The notes under the pieces: generated by a model
Database searches by the model: none
Told to the model about the DNA's origin: nothing
What the model saw: only the letters and a program-made list of their open reading frames with translations
Program-made: the position numbers and the translations under genes
Part shown: piece by piece, positions 51,289 through 60,550 of the stretch
Layout: every line of letters begins with the position of its first letter
Numbering within the stretch: position 1 is the first letter of the stretch
Assembly: GCA_964351365.1 (NCBI GenBank)
Contig: CAYGNP010000009.1
Coordinates: 1-64,000, forward strand
DNA length: 64,000 nucleotides
Direction of reading: 5' to 3'
Source: UBA1672 sp964351365
Lineage (GTDB): Bacteria > Pseudomonadota > Alphaproteobacteria > Micavibrionales > Micavibrionaceae

Positions 51289-53223
51289 TTAAATCAAAGA
51301 TGAAGCCAGGGCAGCGATGTGGCGTGCGGTCAGGCCAGCTTTATCATATTGCGCTTCGGGGGTGTCATGATCCTGGAATATATCTGGCAGTGTGAGTGTG
51401 CGGAGCTTTAGGTTTTTATCCAAAAATCCTTTGTTTGAAAGGAATTCCAATACTGAGGCTCCGAAACCGCCGCGTGATCCTTCCTCTATGGTGATAATGG
51501 AGTCGTGCGTTTTTGCAAGCGATGAAATGAGATCGCAATCAAGGGGTTTGGCGAAACGCGCATCGGCGATGGTGATGTCTATGTTAAGTTTATCATGCAA
51601 TATTGCGGCGGCGGCTTTGCATTCCTCAAGGCGTGTGCCGAGGCTGAGGAGGGCTATTTTCTTACCATTTTGGATGATGCGCCCCTTGCCGATGGACAAG
51701 ATTTCAGGTTCTTGCGGGATGTCTATTCCTGTGCCTTCGCCGCGTGGATATCTGAAGGCGATTGGCCCTTTGTTATAGGCTGCGGCGGTGGCGACCATGT
51801 TTGTCAGTTCTGCCTCGTCTGCGGGGGCCATGACAACAAAATTTGGCAGGCAGGCCAGATAAGCGATATCAAATGCGCCAGCGTGAGTTTGACCATCGGC
51901 GCCAACCAGACCGGCGCGGTCTATGGCAAAGCGGACAGGCAGGTTCTGGATGGCTACGTCATGCACAACCTGATCATAGGCGCGTTGAAGGAAGGTCGAG
52001 TATATTGTTACAAATGGCTTGAAGCCTTCGGTGGCCATGCCTGCGGCGAAGGTCACGGCGTGCTGCTCTGCTATGCCAACATCAAAGGCGCGGTCGGGGA
52101 ATTCGTATGAAAAGCTATCTACGCCTGTTCCAGAGGGCATTGCCGCAGTAATGGCAACAATTTTTTTGTCTTTTTTGGCTTCGTTGATAAGGGCATTTGC
52201 GTAGGCCTTGGTGTAGCTAGGGGCGGTTGTAGTTGATTTCCCTTTTTTTTGCGCGCCTGTTACGACATCAAACTTTTTGACGCCATGCATTTTATCCTTG
52301 GAGTTTTCAGCCGGAGCGTATCCCTTGCCTTTTTGCGTGATGGTATGAATCAGCACCGGGCCCTCATGTTCGCCGTCGCGAACGTTGCGCAGGATGGGCA
52401 GGAGATGGTCGAGGTTGTGGCCGTCAACAGGGCCGATGTAATAAAAACCCATATCTTCGAATAATGAGCCACCGCCAAGGGCTACACGGGCATTTTCTTC
52501 AGCACGTTTTGCGACTTTGCGCAATGGCGTTGGCAGGATGTCGGACAGCTTTTTACCGAGCTCGCGCGCAGTGATGTAAGGCGCGCCGGAAACAATTTTG
52601 GTCAAATGTTTGCTGATGGCGCCAACCGGCGGGGCGATGGACATCTCATTGTCGTTTAAAATAACGATGAGTCTGGTTTTATGTGCACCGGCATTATTCA
52701 TGGCTTCGTAGGCCATACCAGCAGACAGGGCACCATCACCGATGACGGCAATGACGTGGTTGTTTTTACCCTTAAGGTCACGGGCTACGGCCATGCCCAG
52801 TCCGGCGGAGATAGAGGTTGAGCTGTGGGCTGCGCCAAAGGGATCGTACTCGCTTTCGCTGCGCTTGGTGAAGCCAGATAAGCCGCCTCCCTGGCGGAGC
52901 GTGTGCATGCGGTCTTTGCGGCCTGTCAGGATCTTGTGTGGGTAGCTTTGGTGGCCGACATCCCAGATTATTTTATCTGTTGGGGCGTCAAAAATTGCGT
53001 GGAGGGCAACGGTAAGCTCTACAACGCCCAGGCCTGCGCCCAGATGGCCGCCGGTTTTGGAGACGCTGGCGATCATGAAGTCACGCACTTCGGCGCTCAG
53101 CTGCTCCAGTTGTTTGTCGCTGAGGCTTTTCATGTCTGCGGGCGCGTTAATTCCTGCCAGCAAGATGGGTGGATTATAGCTTTCCGGCGTGTTATTTGGC
53201 GGTGTTTTTAATGACTTTTCCAT
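51289..53223 (-). CDS. dxs: 1-deoxy-D-xylulose-5-phosphate synthase
   Basis: A protein of 644 aa. The N-terminal domain has 'SKTGGHLGAGLGVVELTVAL' and 'WDVGHQSYPHKILTGR', and the thiamine diphosphate motif 'VIGDGALSAGMAYEAMNNAG' (GDG...N). Further on, 'DVGIAEQHAVTFAAGMA' contains the catalytic Glu, and 'YSTFLQRAYDQVVHDVA' and 'VGADGQTHAGAFD' are the later signatures. It joins pyruvate and glyceraldehyde 3-phosphate to make DXP, the first step of the MEP isoprenoid pathway and a feeder for thiamine and PLP synthesis. It follows ispA by 60 bp in the xseB-ispA-dxs order that is common in proteobacteria. Confidence 0.98.
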   Translation of the reverse strand: MEKSLKTPPNNTPESYNPPILLAGINAPADMKSLSDKQLEQLSAEVRDFMIASVSKTGGHLGAGLGVVELTVALHAIFDAPTDKIIWDVGHQSYPHKILTGRKDRMHTLRQGGGLSGFTKRSESEYDPFGAAHSSTSISAGLGMAVARDLKGKNNHVIAVIGDGALSAGMAYEAMNNAGAHKTRLIVILNDNEMSIAPPVGAISKHLTKIVSGAPYITARELGKKLSDILPTPLRKVAKRAEENARVALGGGSLFEDMGFYYIGPVDGHNLDHLLPILRNVRDGEHEGPVLIHTITQKGKGYAPAENSKDKMHGVKKFDVVTGAQKKGKSTTTAPSYTKAYANALINEAKKDKKIVAITAAMPSGTGVDSFSYEFPDRAFDVGIAEQHAVTFAAGMATEGFKPFVTIYSTFLQRAYDQVVHDVAIQNLPVRFAIDRAGLVGADGQTHAGAFDIAYLACLPNFVVMAPADEAELTNMVATAAAYNKGPIAFRYPRGEGTGIDIPQEPEILSIGKGRIIQNGKKIALLSLGTRLEECKAAAAILHDKLNIDITIADARFAKPLDCDLISSLAKTHDSIITIEEGSRGGFGASVLEFLSNKGFLDKNLKLRTLTLPDIFQDHDTPEAQYDKAGLTARHIAALASSLI

Positions 53224-53283
53224 AGCTTGCCTGTTTTACAGTAAAGGGCAGACGCAAATCAATTATAATCGCATAAAATTTAT

Positions 53284-54195
53284 CTATGCCCGGCGAGCGA
53301 GCACATAATTTGCCAGTTTTTCAAGCATTTTAGCGCGGCCATTAAAGATACGCAGGTGGCTGATGGCTTGTTCAATCAGCATTTCCGCGCGCTCCCGGGC
53401 CTGTTCCTTACCCATTGCGGAGACGAAGGTTGCTTTTCCAGCCTGTTCGTCTTTGCGGGTGTCCTTGCCGGTGTCCTGGGGGTCGGCCTCAACGTCCAGA
53501 ATATCGTCGGTGACCTGAAAGGCGAGGCCTAGATCAAAGGCATAGTTGCATAATGCTTTGCGATGCGGGGCATCTGATTTTCCAAGGATTGCGCCGGCTT
53601 CGCAAGCGAAAGCCATGAGTTTCCCGGTTTTGAGGCGCTGCATACGCGAGATTGTCCCCAAATCGAATTCTTTTTCTTCAGCGATAAGATCCAGCATCTG
53701 GCCGCCAACCATGCCATGCGCCCCAGAGGATTGGGCGAGGCTTTTGATCAGTTCGCAGCGCACACGGGGGTCTTCGTGGGTTTCCGGCTCACTCAAGATT
53801 TCAAATGCAAGGGTCAGCAGGGCATCTCCTGCAAGAATAGCCGTGGCCTCATTGTATAATTTATGTACGGTTGGTTTGCCCCGGCGCAAAGAAGCATCGT
53901 CCATGGCGGGTAAATCATCGTGGATGAGGGAGTAGCAGTGAATGAATTCAAGGGCTGCGGCTACGCGGCGCGAGCGCGCGGGGTCAACGTTAAATAGGCT
54001 GGCGGAGTGAATGACCAGAAAAGGGCGCAAGCGCTTGCCGCCATTGAGCGTTCCATGGCGCATGGCTTCGAAAAGGTGATTTTCAACCGTATCTGTTTCA
54101 GGTAGAAGGCGGCTGATGGTTTTATTAACCCCATCACTGACGGCGGCCATTTCGTGTTGAAGGTCGGGGTCGGCATCTCTTGGGGATGGGGCCAT
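53284..54195 (-). CDS. ispA: Farnesyl diphosphate synthase
   Basis: A protein of 303 aa. The first Asp-rich motif is 'LIHDDLPAMDDASLRRGKPT' (DDxxxxD type, as in short-chain bacterial FPP synthases) and the second 'VTDDILDVEADPQD'. 'LNGGKRLRPFLVIHS' binds IPP. It condenses DMAPP with two IPP to give FPP, the precursor for the polyprenyl synthase at 25.2 kb and for undecaprenyl phosphate. It lies between xseB (6 bp away) and dxs on the minus strand, the classical arrangement. Confidence 0.96.
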   Translation of the reverse strand: MAPSPRDADPDLQHEMAAVSDGVNKTISRLLPETDTVENHLFEAMRHGTLNGGKRLRPFLVIHSASLFNVDPARSRRVAAALEFIHCYSLIHDDLPAMDDASLRRGKPTVHKLYNEATAILAGDALLTLAFEILSEPETHEDPRVRCELIKSLAQSSGAHGMVGGQMLDLIAEEKEFDLGTISRMQRLKTGKLMAFACEAGAILGKSDAPHRKALCNYAFDLGLAFQVTDDILDVEADPQDTGKDTRKDEQAGKATFVSAMGKEQARERAEMLIEQAISHLRIFNGRAKMLEKLANYVLARRA

Positions 54196-54201
54196 GGGGA
54201 A

Positions 54202-54447
54202 TTAACTTTCCTGATCTAGGGGTTGAGTTTGGACAGTGCCATCATTTGCAATTGAAATTTTTTCAATTTTGGCTTGTGCGTTGCGCAGTTTTTGTTCGCA
54301 GTGTGTTTTTAATTTTATGCCGCGCTCATAGGCGGTGATTGATTCTTCTAGCGGAGATTCGCCAGTTTCAAGGCCGCGGACAATATGTTCCAACTCACCC
54401 AGGGCTTCTTCGAAGCTTAGTTTTTCAATGGCTTTTTTTTCAGGCAT
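54202..54447 (-). CDS. xseB: Exodeoxyribonuclease VII small subunit
   Basis: The ATG at 54447 gives 81 aa, matching the family; an upstream frame to 54477 adds ten unlikely residues. The domain is 'LSFEEALGELEHIVRGLETG' followed by 'SPLEESITAYERGIKLKTHC' and a short coiled coil. The small subunit binds several copies to the large XseA subunit, giving a nuclease that degrades single-stranded DNA. xseA is not in the window. ispA begins 6 bp downstream. Confidence 0.95.
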   Translation of the reverse strand: MPEKKAIEKLSFEEALGELEHIVRGLETGESPLEESITAYERGIKLKTHCEQKLRNAQAKIEKISIANDGTVQTQPLDQES

Positions 54448-54512
54448 TTTACGCTCTGTGTTCTTTAAATAAGGCAAGAGTGTATGTCAGAAGTGCCTTG
54501 CGCTCAAGCTGT

Positions 54513-55103
54513 TTAAGTGCTTAGTCCCAATTTCTGTTCGAGAGCGCCGCACAGCATGTGGCCGAGGAGGATATGCATTTCCTGGATGCGGGCGGTGATA
54601 TCTGAGGGGACGATGAGCATGTGGTTACATAGAGGTGGCATTTTCCCGCCGTCCCGGCCAGAAAAGCCGATTGTTGTAATGTTTTTTTCGCGGGCGGTTT
54701 CTAGGGCGCGGAGGATATTCGGGCTGTTGCCAGAGGTGCTGAGGGCTATTGCTACATCCCCTCTTTGGCCTATTGCGTTGATTTGGCGGGAGAAAATATG
54801 ATCAAAGCCCATATCGTTTCCAGCGGCGGTGAGCGTGGAGGTGTCGGTTGTCAGGGCGATTGCGGCGATTGGCTCGCGGTCGTTGATGAAGCGCACGGTG
54901 AGCTCGGTTGCGAGATGTTGTGCATCGGCGGCGCTGCCTCCGTTGCCGAAGAACATTATTTTGTGTCCGAGTTCTATGGCATCGACGCAGGCATTCAATA
55001 TTTTTGTGAATGGATTTTGTAACGTTACGGCGGTTTTTTGCGCGCAAATCAGGTGATCTTGCGTTTGAGCCTGCCAGTAATCATTAAGGTTAAAATCAGT
55101 CAT
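54513..55103 (-). CDS. gmhA: Sedoheptulose-7-phosphate isomerase (SIS domain)
   Basis: A protein of 196 aa. SIS-domain features are 'KIMFFGNGGSAADAQHLATE' (phosphosugar loop), 'TTDTSTLTAAGNDMGFDHIF' and 'AIALSTSGNSPNILRALE', and 'TIGFSGRDGG'. These match GmhA, including the zinc and substrate residues near His in 'EMHILLGH'. It makes D-glycero-D-manno-heptose 7-phosphate, the first step to ADP-heptose for the LPS core. DiaA-like SIS proteins are a less likely alternative. It follows the lipoprotein gene at 55107 by 3 bp, so the two are coupled. Confidence 0.9.
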   Translation of the reverse strand: MTDFNLNDYWQAQTQDHLICAQKTAVTLQNPFTKILNACVDAIELGHKIMFFGNGGSAADAQHLATELTVRFINDREPIAAIALTTDTSTLTAAGNDMGFDHIFSRQINAIGQRGDVAIALSTSGNSPNILRALETAREKNITTIGFSGRDGGKMPPLCNHMLIVPSDITARIQEMHILLGHMLCGALEQKLGLST

Positions 55104-55106
55104 AGA

Positions 55107-55766
55107 TCAATTCACGGGTGGCTTTTTCTTTTGTGCCGCTTTAGCGGAGTCAGTTGCGACCATAAATTGCCGGTTATATTCCAATTGATCCGGGGTGACC
55201 TGAAATCCAATCAATACCTTGAAAAAACGCGCTTGTTTTTCGTTGGGTATCGGAATGATCTGACGCAGATTTTCATGGTATGTGTGTGTGTCTTCATTGG
55301 CATTGAATGTCATGGAGGCGGCGAAAATTTCCTTGGCCAGAATTTTTCCGCTTGGTGTGGTGACGGCAACAAAATAGGGGAAGGAGAAAAACGGTTTATC
55401 GGTTTTTTGCTTGCGCCCTTTTGGTCCCAATTCACCGTTAAATGTAATTTTCAGGTCAACGATTGCAGTTTTTGAAGACAAATCACAGCTTGTCTGGGCA
55501 TTTTGAACGTCAACGCGTGAGATCAGGTTTTTGGGGTCAGATGATTTTGGGTCTATGAAATCGCTTATGGAGCTGAGATCGTCGACAATCTCAATCTTTG
55601 GGCATTCGCTGGCGAGCAGAGCTTCTGCTTCTCCGCCTACTGCGGTGGCTGTTTGATAGTTTCTGGTGGTCAGGTCATAAACATCATCCTGGACTGCGTC
55701 GTATGTCTGGCAGGCACCAAGAAGGAATAATGATGTTAAAACAAGGCTTAATTTGAGATGTCTCAT
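55107..55766 (-). CDS. Uncharacterised lipoprotein upstream of gmhA
   Basis: A protein of 219 aa. The lipoprotein signal MRHLKLSLVLTSLFLLGAC-Q has a clear lipobox (LGAC). The mature part has two further cysteines ('ASECPKIEI' and 'QTSCDLSSK') and a beta-rich central region ('AIVDLKITFNGELG', 'FPYFVAVTTPSGKILAKEIF'). It is likely in the outer membrane. No named domain was recognised. It leads the minus-strand run lipoprotein-gmhA-xseB-ispA-dxs and is divergent from ispH, with about 79 bp between the starts. The function is unknown. Confidence 0.7.
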   Translation of the reverse strand: MRHLKLSLVLTSLFLLGACQTYDAVQDDVYDLTTRNYQTATAVGGEAEALLASECPKIEIVDDLSSISDFIDPKSSDPKNLISRVDVQNAQTSCDLSSKTAIVDLKITFNGELGPKGRKQKTDKPFFSFPYFVAVTTPSGKILAKEIFAASMTFNANEDTHTYHENLRQIIPIPNEKQARFFKVLIGFQVTPDQLEYNRQFMVATDSAKAAQKKKPPVN

Positions 55767-55845
55767 TCGTATGAAAATCCTGATTATGAGAAAAACAAGG
55801 AAGATCAGTATAGATTATTTTTCTGGAATTGACTATACCAAAGGC

Positions 55846-56796
55846 ATGAGTAAGAAATCTTTGAAAATTTTACTTGCTGCGCCGCGGGGATTTTGTGCGG
55901 GCGTGGATCGGGCGATACAAATCGTTGAGCTGGCGCTGGAGAAATATGGCGCGCCGGTTTATGTGCGTCATGAGATTGTTCACAATAAGTTTGTGGTCGA
56001 TTCACTGCGCGCCAAGGGCGCGGTGTTTGTTGAGGAATTAAGTGAAATACCTGGGGATGGGCAGCCCGTTATTTTTTCTGCACATGGTGTTCCCAAGGCT
56101 GTGCCGATGGAGGCAAAACAACGCGAGATGTTCTTTATTGATGCGACCTGTCCGCTTGTGAGTAAGGTTCACCGCGAGGCGGAGAGCCATCACAAAGCGG
56201 GGGATATGATTATTTTAATCGGTCATGCGGGGCATCCTGAGGTTATAGGCACGATGGGCCAATTGCCGGAGGGGGCAGTGGTTTTGGTTGAAACGCTAGA
56301 GGATGTTCAGAATTTGAGAATTGCGGAATCTCAGAATCTTGCCTATTGCACGCAGACAACGCTTTCGGTGGATGATACAGCGGATATTGTCAGTGCGTTG
56401 CAGACCAAGTTTCCCGGCATTAAAGGGCCGCGCAAAGAAGATATTTGCTATGCCACCACGAACCGGCAGGCGGCGATGAAGGCGATTGCGCCTTTGAGCG
56501 ATGCCGTTATTGTTATTGGCGCGCCAAATTCGTCCAACTCTAACCGCTTGGTTGAAGTTGCACGTTTGAATGGATGTGCCAAGGCGATGCTGGTGCGCGG
56601 AGTGGAGGAGATTGACTGGAGCTGGCTGGAGGGTGTTGAGGCCCTTGGTTTGAGTGCTGGTGCGTCTGCGCCGGAAATCCTTGTTGATGGGGTGATTGAG
56701 CAAGCGCGGTTGCGTTTTGATGTTACGGTTGAGGAAGTTGCGATTACGCAAGAAAATGTTCATTTCAAAGTTCCAAAAGTGCTGAGTGCGGCGTAG
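55846..56796 (+). CDS. ispH: 4-hydroxy-3-methylbut-2-enyl diphosphate reductase
   Basis: The ATG at 55846 gives 316 aa, the exact size of the E. coli enzyme; earlier starts (55753, 55771) would overlap the divergent gene's promoter. The signature opening 'ILLAAPRGFCAGVDRAIQIV' carries the first Fe-S Cys. 'DATCPLVSKVH' has the second and 'APNSSNSNRLVEVA' is the substrate-binding S-x-N motif, with a third Cys in 'EDICYATTNRQAA'. It reduces HMBPP to IPP and DMAPP, the last MEP step, complementing dxs. The P-loop gene begins on the base after its stop. Confidence 0.97.
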   Translation: MSKKSLKILLAAPRGFCAGVDRAIQIVELALEKYGAPVYVRHEIVHNKFVVDSLRAKGAVFVEELSEIPGDGQPVIFSAHGVPKAVPMEAKQREMFFIDATCPLVSKVHREAESHHKAGDMIILIGHAGHPEVIGTMGQLPEGAVVLVETLEDVQNLRIAESQNLAYCTQTTLSVDDTADIVSALQTKFPGIKGPRKEDICYATTNRQAAMKAIAPLSDAVIVIGAPNSSNSNRLVEVARLNGCAKAMLVRGVEEIDWSWLEGVEALGLSAGASAPEILVDGVIEQARLRFDVTVEEVAITQENVHFKVPKVLSAA

Positions 56797-57537
56797 ATGA
56801 GGGTGAGTGCGCAGCAATTTTTGAGCTCTTCTCAAAAAGCGATTACGTTGATTGGGATGTCTGGTGCGGGAAAGACCTATATTTCCTGCCAGCTTGAGAA
56901 GTGGGGATGGACAAATTATTCCGGTGATTTTGAAATTGGTGATAAATATATGCGCCATGTCCTTAACTTTGAAGGGGCTTTCACGGCAGAGAATATAAGC
57001 GCGTTATCAGAATATTTGGGTAAGCTCGGTGATCCTGCTCTGGGGGGGCTTCCTTTGGATGAATTTCAAAAGCGCCAGAAGCAATATTATGACGCGGAGT
57101 GCAGTTCGCTTAAGAATATGGTGGTGAACGGGGCAGATTTTGTCCATGATTCCACAGGGAGTCTGTGTGAGATTGAAGATGAAGATTTGTTGCGCTCTGT
57201 TGGTGAAAAAACGCTTTTTGTTTATCTGAAGACAGATATAGAAGCCGAAGAGTTAGTCTTGCGCCGGGCGTATGAGTATCCAAAGCCTTTGTTTTTCCCG
57301 CCGGATTTTTTGCGCAAAAACCTCGAACAGTTTTTGTCGGAAAAAGGGCTGGAGCAGCCAGAAGAGATGGTTCCGGATGAGTTTTCGCGTTGGGTTTTCC
57401 CGCGTTTGTTTGAGGCGCGCAAGCCGAAATATCAGCGTTTGGCGGATTTGTATGGTGTGAGCATTGCGGCGTCAGAGTTTCAGGATTTGCCTTCTGCGGA
57501 TGATTTTACCAAGCTGATAGCAAAGCATTTACCATGA
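56797..57537 (+). CDS. P-loop NTPase/kinase-like protein between ispH and rnhA
   Basis: A protein of 246 aa. A Walker A motif is clear at residues 20-27 ('GMSGAGKT'). Then 'WTNYSGDFEIGDKYM' and 'FVHDSTGSLCEIEDEDLL' suggest a nucleoside- or shikimate-kinase-like fold, with a Walker B-like strand at 'GADFVHDST'. 'TLFVYLKTDIEAEELVLRRA' resembles the end of a P-loop kinase. Known relatives in alphaproteobacteria are annotated only as ATPases. The start ATG directly follows the ispH TAG and the stop shares ATGA with rnhA, so the three are one translational unit. The substrate is unknown. Confidence 0.75.
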   Translation: MRVSAQQFLSSSQKAITLIGMSGAGKTYISCQLEKWGWTNYSGDFEIGDKYMRHVLNFEGAFTAENISALSEYLGKLGDPALGGLPLDEFQKRQKQYYDAECSSLKNMVVNGADFVHDSTGSLCEIEDEDLLRSVGEKTLFVYLKTDIEAEELVLRRAYEYPKPLFFPPDFLRKNLEQFLSEKGLEQPEEMVPDEFSRWVFPRLFEARKPKYQRLADLYGVSIAASEFQDLPSADDFTKLIAKHLP

Positions 57538-57971
57538 TTGAGATGTATACAGACGGCGCATGTAGTGGAAATCCGGGCCCCGGGGGCTGGGGGGTTTTGA
57601 TGCGGTGGAATGGGCATGAGAAGGAGCTCTGCGGAGGTGAGGCGGAGACGACGAATAACCGCATGGAGATGATGGCGGTTATTCAGGGCTTGCGTGCTCT
57701 TAAGAAACCATCCCAAGTGACGTTGTATACGGATAGCAAGTATGTAATGGAGGGGGTGACGAAATGGCTAGCGGGCTGGAAAACCAAGGGATGGAAAACG
57801 GCGGCGAAAAAACCTGTCAAAAATCAGGATTTGTGGGAGGAGATTGATGCGCTTCTGGGGGTTCATAGCGTTGAATTCGTCTGGGTGAAGGGGCATGCTG
57901 GGCATCCGGAGAATGAGCGCGCGGACGCGCTGGCGCGGGCGGGTATACCTGCTGTTAATCATTCAAATTAG
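57534..57971 (+). CDS. rnhA: Ribonuclease HI
   Basis: A protein of 145 aa. The four acidic catalytic residues are visible: Asp in 'IEMYTDGACSGNPGPGGWG', Glu in 'TTNNRMEMMAVI', Asp in 'VTLYTDSKYV', and Asp in 'HPENERADALA', with the flexible His in 'VKGHAGHPENE'. It degrades the RNA strand of RNA-DNA hybrids. Its ATG overlaps the upstream stop by 4 bp, which makes it the last gene of ispH-ATPase-rnhA. The 3' end overlaps the converging PBP gene by 17 bp. Confidence 0.97.
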   Translation: MIEMYTDGACSGNPGPGGWGVLMRWNGHEKELCGGEAETTNNRMEMMAVIQGLRALKKPSQVTLYTDSKYVMEGVTKWLAGWKTKGWKTAAKKPVKNQDLWEEIDALLGVHSVEFVWVKGHAGHPENERADALARAGIPAVNHSN

Positions 57972-59910
57972 AAAAGTTGCCCTCCGCAGTGGGGGCGGTT
58001 TTTCCTGCATCTGTTAAACGCTTTAACAGGCCAGAAAATCCGTTCTCATTATTTTGATTTGATTGGCTGAGGCTTGCTTGGGGCTGGCGCGGGTTTCCGG
58101 CGAGCATGACATCGTACCAAATTTGTGCGGGCAGGCTGCCGCCGGTAACGCGGCGCATTGGGCTGTTATCATCGTTGCCGAGCCATACCAGTGTAACGAG
58201 TTTATTCGTGTATCCGGCAAACCAGGCATCGCGGCTGTCTTGTGATGTTCCGGTTTTTCCCTGCGCGGGGAAGGGCAGCTTTGCCGCTTGTCCTGTGCCG
58301 TTATTGATGACGCTGCGGAGCATCAAGGAAAGGTCGCTGATGTGTTGAGGGCGGATTATGGATTGGTAATTCTGGTTTGTGCTGCGCTCGAACAGGATTT
58401 CACCATCCTGAGTTTTGATGCGGCTGATGGCGTAGGGGAAGACTTTGTAGCCACCGTTTGCAACCACAGCGTAACTGGTTGCGAGTTCCAGCATTGAGAC
58501 GCCGGAGCTGCCGAGGGCTAGGCTGAGGTCAGCGGAAAGGGGGGAGAGAATGCCAAGTCTTTGTGCGGTTTTGATGACCTTGTTTATGCCCACATCTTGT
58601 GCAAGCCTGACGGTGGCGGTGTTGAGAGATTTTGCGAGCGCGGTTTCCAGATCGACGGTTCCGTAGTAGCTGTTTGCGAAATTTTGCGGGCGGTATTCAC
58701 CGCTGGTGATGGGCGAGTCGAGGATTTTATCGCTCGGCTTCCAGCCTTGCTGGAGGGCTGTTAAAAAGACGATGGGCTTGAAGGCAGATCCAGGCGGACG
58801 TTTGGCCTGTATGGTGCGGTTGAATTGGCTTTTGTTGTAATCATAACCGCCGACCATGGCGATAATGGCGCCGTCGGGGCGCATGGACAATATGGCACCT
58901 TGGGAGAGAAATTGCATTTCATCTGCGCTATCAATAGTTTTTTTCAGGGCGCGTTGTGCGGTTTCCTGAAGTTTTAGGTCAAGTGTTGTTTGGATGATAA
59001 TGTCTGTATCCGATACGCCAATGATATCATCAAGACCGTTTATGACCCAGTCTGTGAAATATCGTACGTCGCTGCTTGCGCCAGCGGTTGCCCGTGGCGG
59101 TGGTGTTAGAGGCATTTTCTTGGCGGCTTCCAGCTCTGTTTTATCCAGAAAGCCGGCATCATGCATGGCGAGCAGGACCACATCTGAGCGTTCTTTTGCC
59201 AAATCCGGGTTTTGCAGGGGTGAGTATTTGGAGGGTGCTTTGAGCAAGCCTGCGAGCGTTGCAGCTTCGCGGATATTAACGTTGCGGGCGGATTTGCCAA
59301 AGTAAAGTTGTGCGGCGGCTTCGAAGCCATAGGTGCCGGAGCCGAGATAAACGCGGTTGATATAGGCGCTCAGGATTTCATCTGTGGTGAGTTCGCGCTC
59401 CCGCCAAAGCGCCAGCAGGGCTTCTTGAATCTTGCGGGTGATTTTACGTTTGTGGCTGAGGAAAAGGTTTTTCGCTAGCTGCTGCGTGATGGTTGAACCG
59501 CCCTGAACGAAGCGGCCGTGATAAAGGTTGATGAGCATCGCACGGGTGATTCCGAGCGGGTCTACGCCGTGATGATTATAAAAGCGCCGGTCTTCGGTTG
59601 CCAGAATTGCGTTTACTAAATGTTTGGGGATGTCAGTGGAGGATATTGTTTTGCCTTTGCTCTCGCCATAGCGGGCTAGCGTTTCACCACCGGAGGCTTG
59701 AACGATGATCGAGGCGCGTCGCTCAAAGGTGGCGGATTGCGTGATGTCAGGCAGGTCTTTGGCAAACCAGAGAATTGTTGCACCAAGAGCAATCGCACCC
59801 CATATCCCTAAGACAAACAGCAGCTTTGCGCAGCGGAAAAGAAAAGATGGTTTTTTCTTTTTTTGCTGTTTGCGTGATTTTGATTTCTTGGACGGTTTTT
59901 TCTTGGCCAT
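57955..59910 (-). CDS. Class A penicillin-binding protein (PBP1-type)
   Basis: The ATG at 59910 (651 aa) is preferred over the TTG at 59937, since the longer form overlaps the upstream gene. The N-terminus is very basic (MAKKKPSKKSKSRKQQKKKK), then one transmembrane helix at about 25-50. The glycosyltransferase 51 domain shows 'ATEDRRFYNHHGVDPLGI' and 'GGSTITQQLAKNLFLSHKRK'. The transpeptidase has S-x-x-K in 'PPGSAFKPIVFL', S-x-N in 'AKSLNTATV', and 'KTGTSQDSRDAWFAG'. It polymerises and cross-links peptidoglycan in the periplasm. It lacks the OB-domain insertion of full PBP1a and is nearer the short alphaproteobacterial form. Confidence 0.95.
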   Translation of the reverse strand: MAKKKPSKKSKSRKQQKKKKPSFLFRCAKLLFVLGIWGAIALGATILWFAKDLPDITQSATFERRASIIVQASGGETLARYGESKGKTISSTDIPKHLVNAILATEDRRFYNHHGVDPLGITRAMLINLYHGRFVQGGSTITQQLAKNLFLSHKRKITRKIQEALLALWRERELTTDEILSAYINRVYLGSGTYGFEAAAQLYFGKSARNVNIREAATLAGLLKAPSKYSPLQNPDLAKERSDVVLLAMHDAGFLDKTELEAAKKMPLTPPPRATAGASSDVRYFTDWVINGLDDIIGVSDTDIIIQTTLDLKLQETAQRALKKTIDSADEMQFLSQGAILSMRPDGAIIAMVGGYDYNKSQFNRTIQAKRPPGSAFKPIVFLTALQQGWKPSDKILDSPITSGEYRPQNFANSYYGTVDLETALAKSLNTATVRLAQDVGINKVIKTAQRLGILSPLSADLSLALGSSGVSMLELATSYAVVANGGYKVFPYAISRIKTQDGEILFERSTNQNYQSIIRPQHISDLSLMLRSVINNGTGQAAKLPFPAQGKTGTSQDSRDAWFAGYTNKLVTLVWLGNDDNSPMRRVTGGSLPAQIWYDVMLAGNPRQPQASLSQSNQNNENGFSGLLKRLTDAGKTAPTAEGNFSNLND

Positions 59911-59927
59911 GAGGGAAAGTTTACCCC

Positions 59928-60461
59928 TTAAGCGCAATCAAGCCAATAGCGATTTCTCTCCGGGAATTTATCGGTGGCGGGTAAAGTGTCTTGCAGCTTT
60001 GCGCCGCAGAACTGCACGATTTTATTCGCCGATACGTCTTTTGGATCAACGGTGATCAAGGCACGGTCAATGCCTAGATAGGCAATGTAGGGTATGCCTT
60101 TTTGGAGCAGTTTTTTGCCAAAGCCCTTGTTGCGCATAGAGGGGCGAATAATGAAATTAAGGTGTCCGCCCCATTTTTCAAGGTGCCAGTTCAGGCGGTG
60201 GCGAATATTCAGGGTTCCGATAAATTGGTCATCTTTTGTCAGCCACAGCACAGTTTCAGGGACGGGCTCTACCCAGTCGGCATAGGGTTTGTGCAGGTTT
60301 TTTTTGCCCTCATTAAGTTTTTGAATAAAGTCTTCAAAATTTTCAGCCACGTCGTCATAGTCCAGAAAGCTGTAGCGGTTTTCGGCCTGAAATTCTTTTA
60401 AAGCCTCTAGGTAGCTGGTTTTGTGCTCCAGGGCTGGTTTTTCGAGTTTTGCTGCTGACAT
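59928..60461 (-). CDS. GNAT-family acetyltransferase
   Basis: A protein of 177 aa. The GNAT core is visible: 'TVLWLTKDDQFIGTLNIRHR' (beta strands 2-4), then the acetyl-CoA loop 'IRPSMRNKGFGKKLLQKGI' (R-x-x-G-x-G) at about 118-136, and 'ALITVDPKDVSANKIVQFCG', where Asn and Lys fit the fifth-strand region. 'ETVLWLTKDD' and a C-terminal 'NRYWLDCA' complete it. Related proteins are annotated as acetyltransferases of unknown substrate. It lies just upstream of the PBP gene (17 bp) on the same strand, so co-transcription is likely. Confidence 0.87.
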   Translation of the reverse strand: MSAAKLEKPALEHKTSYLEALKEFQAENRYSFLDYDDVAENFEDFIQKLNEGKKNLHKPYADWVEPVPETVLWLTKDDQFIGTLNIRHRLNWHLEKWGGHLNFIIRPSMRNKGFGKKLLQKGIPYIAYLGIDRALITVDPKDVSANKIVQFCGAKLQDTLPATDKFPERNRYWLDCA

Positions 60462-60550
60462 GGTTTCTTTATTTACCTATTTTTGTTGTGGGTATGTATA
60501 AGAGATTTGGCGTGAAATGACAAACCCTTATATGTATATTTTTTGTTGAG

